Below, in pieces: positions 8,354 through 17,200 of a DNA stretch of 50,487 bases (positions are counted from its first letter, which is position 1; each line of letters opens with the position of its first letter). The notes under the pieces are model-generated. The model did not search any database. It was given only the letters and a program-made list of their open reading frames with translations, and was not told the origin of the DNA. The DNA is from Microcaldota archaeon. Lineage in GTDB: Archaea > Micrarchaeota > Micrarchaeia > Micrarchaeales > CABMGC01. The stretch spans positions 1-50,487 of the forward strand of contig DAHXMA010000012.1 of assembly GCA_027365725.1 (NCBI GenBank). The letters run 5' to 3'. The position numbers were made by a program, and so were the translations under genes.

Positions 8354-9331
8354 CTATCTCACCACCTCTGCTGAGTCTATCCTGTACCTCTGCTCTATGG
8401 TGCATTTGCTTAGGCTGGCTTTTATTCCTCTGGAAAGCATCCTCTCGCCTACGAAGGCGATCATGGCCCCGTTGTCTGCATTGAATTCGTTTGCGGCGTA
8501 GCCGATCCTTGCGCCGTGGTCTTTTGCGACAATTGCAAGCATCTCCTTTAGCCTTGAGTTCTGCGCCACTCCGCCGCAGACGCAGATTTCATCGCTGCGC
8601 GTGAGCAGCAGCGCCCGCTCAGTTGCTTCGCACAGCATTGAGAATGATGTTTCCTGCAGCGAAAAGCAGACGTCCCTCTTGGTGTGCAGCTTAAGCTGCC
8701 TCTGAGCGTGCGTGAGTATTCCTGTGAAGGAGAAGTCCATCCCCTTTACAGTGTATGGCATGCTTATGTACGACCCTCCTTGGGCCTGCCGCTCCACGCT
8801 GGATCCCCATGCGGGATTTAGGCCCGCAGCCCTGGCAAAATTATCTAGCATGTTACCTATGCCGATGTCGAATGTTTCCCCTAGCACGCGGTAATGTGCC
8901 TTTCCGTGAGCATCTATTTTCAGTATCTGCGAATTGCCTCCGCTGACGTACAACGCTACCGGGTCTGCCAGATTGGCCATGATCCGCGCTATCTCTATAT
9001 GGCCTATGCCGTGGTTTACCGGGACTATTGGGATGCCGAGCTTTTTTGCCAGCGTCTTTGCGGCAAGCTGGCCTATCTGTAGGCAGCTGCCTATCCCGGG
9101 CCCCTTGGTATATGCTATGCCTTCTATGTCTGCGACAGACACGCCTGCGCCAGAAAGCGCAGACGCTATCACTTCGTTTGCATTGAGTATGTGGTGCTCG
9201 GCTACTTTCTTTGGTATCATGCCAGAGGTTCCAATTTCATACATGGCCTTCTTGTTTGAAAGCACCTTGCCTGCTTCGACTACGCCTGCGCCGAACGTGT
9301 GCGCGCTGCTCTCTATTCCAAGTACAAGCAT
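8354..9331 (-). CDS. kae1: tRNA N6-threonylcarbamoyladenosine transferase Kae1/TsaD
   Basis: Catalytic subunit of KEOPS, transferring threonylcarbamoyl to A37 of tRNA. 325 residues from ATG 9331; the ORF-track start at 9406 adds a Tyr/His-rich leader that overlaps the divergent promoter. Visible are the ASKHA-fold start LGIESSAHTFGAGVV, the metal-binding EHHILNANEVI, ALYVSGGNS, CVCGGVAQNSRL and the final metal ligand region NADNGAMIAF. A TATA-like tatttatttta on the minus strand (about 9358-9370) fits. It forms an operon with bud32. Confidence 0.96.
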   Translation of the reverse strand: MLVLGIESSAHTFGAGVVEAGKVLSNKKAMYEIGTSGMIPKKVAEHHILNANEVIASALSGAGVSVADIEGIAYTKGPGIGSCLQIGQLAAKTLAKKLGIPIVPVNHGIGHIEIARIMANLADPVALYVSGGNSQILKIDAHGKAHYRVLGETFDIGIGNMLDNFARAAGLNPAWGSSVERQAQGGSYISMPYTVKGMDFSFTGILTHAQRQLKLHTKRDVCFSLQETSFSMLCEATERALLLTRSDEICVCGGVAQNSRLKEMLAIVAKDHGARIGYAANEFNADNGAMIAFVGERMLSRGIKASLSKCTIEQRYRIDSAEVVR

Positions 9332-9404
9332 GCTACCAGAATGACTTGTGTGCAGGGAATAAAATAAATAGCTTGTGTGGGCCATAAAAGTCTGGTTGTA
9401 TTGC

Positions 9405-10001
9405 ATGGCAAAAAAGGGGCGGCTTGACTACAGGAAGCGCGGGCGCATTTCGCTCGACGTTGACGATACAATAGCAAACATAATGAGCCCGCTGCTCATG
9501 CTCCACAACTCAATAAATTCTTCTGATTATGAGGCTTCAGACGTAACTGACTGGAGCTGGAGGGGCGTTAACCTGACAACCGAGCAGTTCTACGAGCTTT
9601 ACAACAAGGTATGGATGAATTTTACCGAGAGGATAGACTGCATAGTTGACAAGAAGCTGCTGCTCAGGCTCGCTAAGCACTATGAGATAGACCTTGTGAC
9701 AAGCCGCGGCAACGTGCCTAAGCTGGAGGAGACGGTAAAGCCGCTCAAGAAATGGCTTGCCAGGCACGGAATAAGCAAGTTCAGGCTTGTAATAAGCAGC
9801 GAATACAGCCCAAAGGACACTCTCGGGTATGACATATACATAGACGACTCCCCGCTGCTCGCCGAGCGCATAGCCAATGACAAGAAAAAGATACTGCTGC
9901 TGATAGACAGCCCGTACAACAAGCATATAAAAGAGGCCAGCAACATAAAGCGCGTTTCCGACGTAAATGAGGCGCTAAAATCCCTTTCTGGAGTGAGCTG
10001 A
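9405..10001 (+). CDS. HAD-family 5'(3')-deoxyribonucleotidase-like phosphatase
   Basis: 198 residues from ATG 9405. The HAD motifs are in order: SLDVDDTIAN (nucleophile and acid/base Asp, about residue 20), LVTSRG (motif II), a Lys in YSPKDTLG, and DIYIDDSP (motif III). This arrangement matches the NT5C family, which dephosphorylates (deoxy)nucleoside monophosphates; the exact substrate cannot be read from the sequence. A TATA-like ccataaaag at 9382-9390 suggests a leaderless transcript. Its stop codon directly touches the convergent trpS stop, with no intervening base. Confidence 0.8.
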   Translation: MAKKGRLDYRKRGRISLDVDDTIANIMSPLLMLHNSINSSDYEASDVTDWSWRGVNLTTEQFYELYNKVWMNFTERIDCIVDKKLLLRLAKHYEIDLVTSRGNVPKLEETVKPLKKWLARHGISKFRLVISSEYSPKDTLGYDIYIDDSPLLAERIANDKKKILLLIDSPYNKHIKEASNIKRVSDVNEALKSLSGVS

Positions 10002-11129
10002 TCATGGCTTTGGGATGAATTCCCCGATCCTGGACTTTAGCTTTTCCCTTGCTTTCCTGTGCTCTGCAAGGAAGCCGTTTATCTTTGCAGCCAGGTCCTT
10101 CTTGTGGTCTCCTGCAAGGAGCGTTCCGTTGCGCTCCCCTTCGAATATCCTTTCAAGTTTCCTGTCATCTGGCTCAAAGAGGTAGCGGTTGTACTGGCAC
10201 ACTGCGCACCTGTCAGGGTCGCCACCTAGCTTCTTCTGCAGCTCTGCGGTTGATTGCTGGCCTGTTATCGCGCGGTTCACCTTGCGCTCTACCGTCTCTT
10301 TGGTGTCGCTTAGGTATATGGCATTGTCAGGGTCGCTTGATGACATTTTTGGCCCGCCCTTAAGCGAAGGCAGGAATCTGGAATGCATTATTGCAGGCTT
10401 GTAATAACCAAGCTTCTCTATTGCGTTCCTCGCTACCCTGAAATGCACGTCCTGGTCTATGCCTAGAGGTATAAGGCAGGGTATATTGCGCCCTTTTTGC
10501 ACTGACTTGAGGAAAGATGGCACGGCCTGCATGCTTGTGTAGAACAGTGTGCCTATGTTGGTGTCGTTGCCGAATCCGAAGGCATCCTTTACTATTGAAA
10601 ACGTTATGTGCTTTGATACCCTTGCTGCCTGCTTGTACAGCACCCCGGCGTGGTCTGTGTCTATCAGTATTGTTGTCTGTTTAGGGTCAAACCCAAGCGC
10701 CGCTATGTCAAGCGCGTCGCTGTAGGCAAGCTCATGCGCAGCGTCAATAGTGAGCTTGGTGTCCCTTTTTGCAAGGAATTTTTCCTCATCTGGTATCTCT
10801 ATCATGACCTCTGCGCCGAACTTCTCCTGCAGCCACCTTGCCATTATAAATGGGAGCAGGTGAGCTATAGTCATGCTGCCGGAAGGAGCTATTCCCGTGT
10901 ATACGTAGAACTTGTTGCCTTTTTCATATTGGTCAAGCAGCCACGAAAGGTCCCTATTTGCAAAAAATATCGACCTGCGCAGAAGGAAGTGAAGGTCGCC
11001 TCCTGCGTCTTTTTTAAGCCTTTCCTTGAGATCGTCGCCTATGGGCTCCACACCGAATTTGCGTATCAGATCTTCATAGTCTACTCGACCTTCCACAGAG
11101 TACGCGTCTACCTTGTATGGGTCTGGCAT
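10002..11129 (-). CDS. trpS: Tryptophanyl-tRNA synthetase, archaeal/eukaryotic type
   Basis: A class I synthetase charging tRNA-Trp (375 residues). Visible are YTGIAPSGSM with a HIGH box read as TIAH, PLGIDQDVHFRVAR, and the KMSKS equivalent PKMSSSDPDNAIYL. It contains CAVCQYNRYL near residue 310. The G-to-A change in the HIGH box is unusual, while Thr at its first position occurs in other TrpRS enzymes. A TATA-like ccataaataaac on the minus strand (11159-11170) lies the right distance from the ATG. Its promoter is back to back with that of tRNA-Gly. Confidence 0.95.
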   Translation of the reverse strand: MPDPYKVDAYSVEGRVDYEDLIRKFGVEPIGDDLKERLKKDAGGDLHFLLRRSIFFANRDLSWLLDQYEKGNKFYVYTGIAPSGSMTIAHLLPFIMARWLQEKFGAEVMIEIPDEEKFLAKRDTKLTIDAAHELAYSDALDIAALGFDPKQTTILIDTDHAGVLYKQAARVSKHITFSIVKDAFGFGNDTNIGTLFYTSMQAVPSFLKSVQKGRNIPCLIPLGIDQDVHFRVARNAIEKLGYYKPAIMHSRFLPSLKGGPKMSSSDPDNAIYLSDTKETVERKVNRAITGQQSTAELQKKLGGDPDRCAVCQYNRYLFEPDDRKLERIFEGERNGTLLAGDHKKDLAAKINGFLAEHRKAREKLKSRIGEFIPKP

Positions 11130-11181
11130 CGTTCTGCACCGCTATTGATATGCCGCCAGTTTATTTATGGTTTGCGAAGCG

Positions 11182-11191
11182 CTTAAAAAAC
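11182..11191 (+). promoter_or_regulatory. Probable TATA box for tRNA-Gly
   Basis: The sequence cttaaaaaac is centred about 29 bp upstream of the mature tRNA 5' end. A second AT-rich stretch, attatatatg at 11201-11210, is closer to the gene than an archaeal TATA box normally lies. Confidence 0.4.
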
Positions 11192-11215
11192 AACGCAGGC
11201 ATTATATATGCATTT

Positions 11216-11288
11216 GCGACCGTAGTCTAGCCTGGTAGGACTTTGGCCTTCCAAGTCAATAACCCGGGTTCAAATCCCGGCGGTCGCA
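11216..11288 (+). tRNA. tRNA-Gly (anticodon TCC)
   Basis: A full cloverleaf can be drawn. The acceptor stem gcgaccg/cggtcgc has seven perfect pairs, the D-arm is gtctagcctggtaggac, and the anticodon stem ttggc/gtcaa carries the loop cttccaa with anticodon TCC. The variable loop is 4 nt, and the T-stem ccggg/cccgg has loop ttcaaat. The discriminator base is A; CCA is not encoded. There is no intron. It decodes GGA. The giant surface gene ends 10 bp downstream on the opposite strand. Confidence 0.97.
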
Positions 11289-11297
11289 GGTTTTGGT

Positions 11298-14200
11298 TCA
11301 CTTGGCCTGTTGCTGGTTTGGTGCTTGGATTTTTTGCCGGCGCCCCCTGAGCCTGAGTGCGTATATGGCAATTATGGCAGATATTGCAGACAATACCGCA
11401 TAAATATAGATGGCTGGAATACCGGGCTGGGACGTGCTGAATATTGCGATTGGACCAGTGTTGTTTGTATGGACATAGACTGTGCACGAAGACTGATTTA
11501 TGGTGTAGTTCTTTAGCGCAATCCATATGCCATTCTCTGGAACATATGGGGCTATGCTTTCAGGAGGCAGGGAACAGGGGTATTTTACTTCTGCGAATAT
11601 GTTGCTTATCGGCGTGGTTGATGATACGTTTACTGCAGTTATTGTATAAACGCCAGGAGGGGCAACAACTCTGCCGGTTATGTTAGACACGGTGAAATTC
11701 GACTCTAGCGGTTTCTCCGAAGCTATGAATATTTTGAGTAATAATCTGGCATTAGTGAAATTTATTATGGCGGGAGCCTTGGAAGAGGCATAGGACCGTA
11801 TTTCTGCTTGGCTGACGGTGCTGCCTATTGGAGGTAGTGGATTTATGATTACCGGTATTGCGGTAGTGGTTGTTTGCACTGATGTAGTTGGTGCTGTGGT
11901 CGTTGTGGTTTTTATGGTAGTTGACACGCTTGTGGTTAAATAGGTGGTAGTTGGGGCTGGAATTGAGGTTGTTCCGGTTGTTGTAGAGGACGATGCGCAG
12001 CTGTAATAACATTGTGATGGCGGGCCTGACGCGGTGGTCGTGGGGGATAGGAGGGATACGCTAAGCACTCCGGAAGCGGCAGAGTTTGAGATATCTAAGT
12101 TGCTGTCTGTTAAGGATATTATTGCATATAGGGTGTTGCCTGATTGTGATGCAGGTATAATATAGGCAAAGGAGTTTGCCGGTGAAAGGAAATTTCCAAC
12201 AAGTATGCCAGTTATTGAATTGTATATTAAGAAATTGTAAGACAGGTACGTGCCACTGCCTCCTGATGCAAGCGCATTGAACGAAATGCTCTGCCCCACG
12301 TTTAGAGTTGTTGGCAGGGAAGGATATGATGCAATATAGGCATGGAGCGCTGGGTCAGCGGAAAGCGTGCCTGTCTCAGCGGAGTTTGAGGCATCCCCTG
12401 CACTGTCGGTCACAAGCACGTTGAACACGAGTGTGTTGCCTACCTGCGACGTGGGTATCGTGTAGGTGAAGCTGTTGGTTGTGGTCAGGTAGTTGCCGAC
12501 CAGGATTCCCGTGATTGAGTTGAAGACAAGGAAGTTGTATGATTCATAAGTCAGGCTACCGCCAGACGCCAACGCGGATAGTGTGGCACTTTGTCCGACA
12601 TCAAAGCTTGAGGGAAGGGACGGGTAGGATATTATCTCCACTACAAGCGGCGAGTTTACGGTTAATATGCCAGTTGGAGCGGAAATGGCCTGTGCGCCAT
12701 TTGTATCGGAGGCAAATACTTTGGCATACAGGGTATTGCCCGCTTCTGCGGAAGGTATTGTGTATTTGAATTCGTTGCTAGCAACATGGGCAACGTATAC
12801 ATTGCCGGTTAGTGCAGATGCGTCTGAGCCGTCAGGGTAGGTCCTTACCCTCAGCCAGCTAATCAGGCCGACATTTGGCCCCGAGCCAGAATTCCATACA
12901 CCTACTGCGGGATATACGTTTGTTGGTAGCGGGGATGCGGTGCTGGTAATGGAGGTATAGTTGTGGTATACTGAAGTTCCCTGGGGTGAAAATTGAGATG
13001 ACAGTATGGCATTTGTCGTTGATGCAGTACTGCCTGATGTTGCGCTTATGTCCTGGTATTCGTATCCGTTTACCCATAAGCACCAAGACAGCCCGCCTGC
13101 TTCTTGTGTAAGGGTAAGTCCGCTAAAGGTGGGCAGTACAGTGAATGCGCATCCATTTGGCCCGGTGTTTAGAGATGATTGTTGGGACAAGCTGTTTGTG
13201 GCGCCTATTGAAAACTCGTACCCTGTGGCACCGACTGTTGCGGTTGGCAGGCTACGCCAGAGGGCTTCTGTTAGTGTATTTTGGCTTGAAATAGGATATG
13301 TTATCCATTCTCCAGAGTTGGTGGATGACTCTGTAATTGTAAGGCCATTCGAAACTGATTCGGAAGCCCCGCCTATTGTGTTTGCAATTAGCGTCTGTGG
13401 CAGATTTTGGCCTTCGAAATTCCAATAATTGATGAATACCGAGTTGCCATTATCGTATTCCCCGTATGCATTTGAAAGCTGTGGCGCTTCGCCAATGTTG
13501 TTGCCAGGCACCAGAAAGTTTGTAGAGGTTGAACCTATGCCAAAATAGTATATGCCATTTGCAGAAGATCCTCCAGGCAGCGTGTCTGTGCCTAGGTTAA
13601 TCCACAGTACTACGTTGCTTGCTAGGTTTATATTAGACGTCTGGTATTCATTTGACGAATTGCCCTCTATCCATGCCGGGATCTGTAAGCCGCTTATTCC
13701 ATTATATATGTAGATGTTTTGCAACGAGTTGCTTAAATAGCTCGAATATGCAAGGGCATTGAATGCCAGCATAAGCTGTGTGTTGGTGGGAGTTGCTACG
13801 GAAGATGGATTTATTATGTTTATTGGTATGCAGTAGAGCGTGAGCGTCGCAATGTTGGAGGGAAGTATGTTGCCGCATTTTGAAGGCGGAGCTGATGTAA
13901 GCTGATTTGCTACAACTGCGTTTGTTACGCTATTGTAGACTATAAAATTGAATGAGGTGTAAGAGCCACTTCCCCCAGTTGCGACTGCTGTGAATGTTTC
14001 CACCTGCCCCGGGTTTAGTAATGCAGGAAGGGAAGGGGATGAAGAAATTGACACTGATAATGCCGGGTCTACAGAAAGCACCCCGGTGCTTGGGGAGCTG
14101 GACACCTGCCCGCTTGTATCGGTTACCAATACGTTTGCATACAAATAATTCCCAGACTGGCTGCTTGGAATTGTGTACGAGAATGAAGGGTTTGTTGATA

Positions 14201-17200
14201 GTTGGTTTGCTACTGGCATCCCGGTTGCAGAATTGTATATTGTGAAATTGTAGGAAACATAAGTGCCAGTGCCGCCTGTGGCAGATGCTGTAAAGGTTTC
14301 TGTCTGGCCAACATCTAAGCTTGATGGCAGAGCAGGGTTGCTTGATATGGAGGCTATAATTTTTGACGAGTATATCTTAAATTGCTGTGATATGCTGTTG
14401 GCGGTATTGCCTTTTGAGTCGGTGACTTCTACGCTTGCTTCTTCCGGACTGTTGCTCACGTCCAGCGAATTTGCCTGGAAAGAAAAGGTGTAGGCGCCGG
14501 CAGACGTGCTGACTAAATCGTTATGGGTTATGGCGCTTGTATCGGCCGAATTGAAGACAAGGAAGTTGTATGTGTATGGCTGGGTTCCGCCACTTACCGT
14601 CGCGGTGAACGATTCGTAATTGCCAGAGTAAGTTATTGAATTTGATGGTGAAGAGATAGAAACGCCCATGCTAGTCTGCTGTATTTCTGAAAATGATATG
14701 CTTGGCATGATTCCTTCTGGAGGGTATGACCTCGCCCTGATCCAATAAAGGTACATGTATGCAGTTGCGCCGCCTGTTGCAGAGCCTACATAGAATATGT
14801 TTCCTGGGGAAATTGGGCTCCCTGAATAACTTACTGCGGTTGATAGCCCGGAATATATTCCTGACTCATAGATATTTGCAGTGGACGTTGTGAAATTCAT
14901 CTTTGTTTCAGAAGTCGTTACCGGTATTTGCACGAACATGAAATTTGTTCCTGAGGTAGGAAGTACTTGGGAAGATGCGCTTGCATATGTGGTAGTTGAA
15001 TCGTGCAATAAAGGAGATGCTCCACTATAAAACTCATAAGAGGCATAATACCCGTTTATAGATGCAGGACTTCCGCCGCCTGAGCTAGAGCTTATCCCGC
15101 TTGCATAAATTCCGAAGCCCATATCGTCTGCATTGCCGTTGAACATGTAACTTGCCTCTACGATGACATTGCTAAAAGTGAATGGGTAATTGTATTGGAG
15201 GGCAGTTGCCTGGCTCCCGCCGTTGTTCATCATCTCTACACCGCCGCTGCTTGACTGGCCCCCTATGAATGTAGGAGCATATGACCCTACTATTGATTTC
15301 GTAGTCCATCCCTGTGGCATGGAATTTCCCTGGAACGCGCCATAGATGTAGAAAACGTTTGCACCGTCGTCATATTCTCCGTAAGTCGCAGAAAGCTGCG
15401 GAGCCTCGCCTGTGCTTTCCTGCCCTAAAATGTTTTCTGTGTTAGAGGTGAATCCCATATATACTATCAGCGAGCTGTTTGCAGGTATTGATATGGTATT
15501 GGCCCAGTAAATGGTATTTGTTGAAGTATATAGGTATACTGAATTTGTAGGGTTGTCCAACAGCGAATTGCTTGCGCTTCCTTCCATCCATGAATTTATA
15601 ATTGTCCCGTTTTGGTAAAAGAATTCTATGTTGTCAAGGTTTGGCGCTTCGCGCTCGGAGTAGTTAAGGCTGTTTACGGCTATCATTGACTGAAAGGGAT
15701 TTGGAGTTTGCAGGTTCTGGAAATTAGTTATTGTAATTGGCACATAATATAACACTCCTGGGGGCGCCTGCGGCTGCGCTATTATGTTGAATGAATATGA
15801 TATGCTGTTTGGTAGATAATTTCCGTTTCCAAGTGTATTGAAAGTGTATGAATAGGTGCCCACAGAATTTGGCGAAGTAGAGCTTAAGGATGAGAAAGTA
15901 TTTGCAACTAAAACGCCGTTTTGATACAAGTTTGCTTGGATCTGGTTTGAAAGGGCATATATTGAAGCTGACGTGACGCACCCTGCACCGGTATACGGTA
16001 CCTGCTTGGCGCATTTCCCTGTAAATTGCAGTTGTGGCGCTATGGAATTGATTGAAAGCGTTTGCGCCTGAGAGCAGGCGTTTGTAGTTGTATCGCATCC
16101 ATCTATTACATGATTTCCTGCTGGAAGGCAGTCCTGTTCCGAGGCAGGATAGCTGCATACGATATACTGGCTTTGGCCTGAAGCAGAGCTGGCAACTTGT
16201 ACATTGTCTATAAGTATGTTAGATCCATCTGTGCTTGTGCCTGGCGTGAATGAAATTATGTCGTTTGCCCCGTAGCTTATCGAATTAGCCTGCATAATTA
16301 GCCCTGTGAGCTGGCTTTGGCTGAAGTTGAGGCTTGGCATGACGCCGCTTGGGGGATAGGTGCGGACAAGGGCCCATAGAAGGTTTATTGATGTTATAGA
16401 TGCCGCCCCTACGCCTGCATATAGCGCTAGGGTGTTTGCCTGAGCCGATATTATGCCGGGATAGGAAAGTATATTTGTGTTTGACAGTGTTTGGTATATT
16501 TGTGATGACGATGTTGTTTCGTTCATCTGTATTAGGTTTTTTGTTATTGCTGACTGAGTATACAGATAAATATAAGATTTGTTTATGTTTGTGCCGCTTG
16601 CCACCTGCGTGCCTGAATTTATAAGTGCAGTTTCGTCTGCTCCGCTGTACATTCCGTAGTTAAGGGAATAATAATTTGAACTGGAATAAGAAATAAATCC
16701 TGTTGCATAAGCTCCGTATATGGTTTCAGATCTGTCTGCACTTGAATTGAAATAGTAGCTGGCCTCCGTAATCGTGTTTATTAGGTTGGCCGCCGTATAT
16801 GCACTTCCGCCGTTGTCGTTGCTTGATACAAGTTTTATGCCGTTTGAGCTTCCGCTGAATGATGCGCTTCCGGCAAGGGACCAGGAGTTTGGCATTGAGG
16901 ATCCCTGAAATGCACCATACACATCAAATACGTTTGCGCCGTTGTCCACGCCCCCATATGATGTGGCAGGGCAGCCAGACGCACAAAAGAGCTGTGGCGC
17001 TGCTCCGATTGTATTTCCGTTAAATAGGTCTTTGTTTGTATGAGCAAAGCCCATACCTATGATGGAATTGCTTGGAAATACGTTTGGAACTCCGGCGGAA
17101 AGATCCCAAGGCAGCCTTACCCAGAATACTACGTCTGTGCTGCTGCTTATGAGTCTGGATTGCGTTTCATTAAGCGCGTTGCCCTCGAGCCAGCTATTTA

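Noticed and set aside
11216-11298. tRNA-Gly as an integration site next to the giant gene
   Set aside because: No integrase gene, no duplicated tRNA 3' segment and no second attachment-like copy was noticed in the window, so the adjacency is not evidence of integration.
12045-12650. CRISPR-like regular repeats
   Set aside because: The periodicity (about 297 bp) is in frame and reflects protein domains. There are no short direct repeats with unique spacers and no cas genes.
13006-13428. 140-codon plus-strand frame inside the giant gene, and other plus-strand frames there
   Set aside because: They are antisense shadows of a frame with clear domain repeats, and none has a promoter or recognisable motifs.
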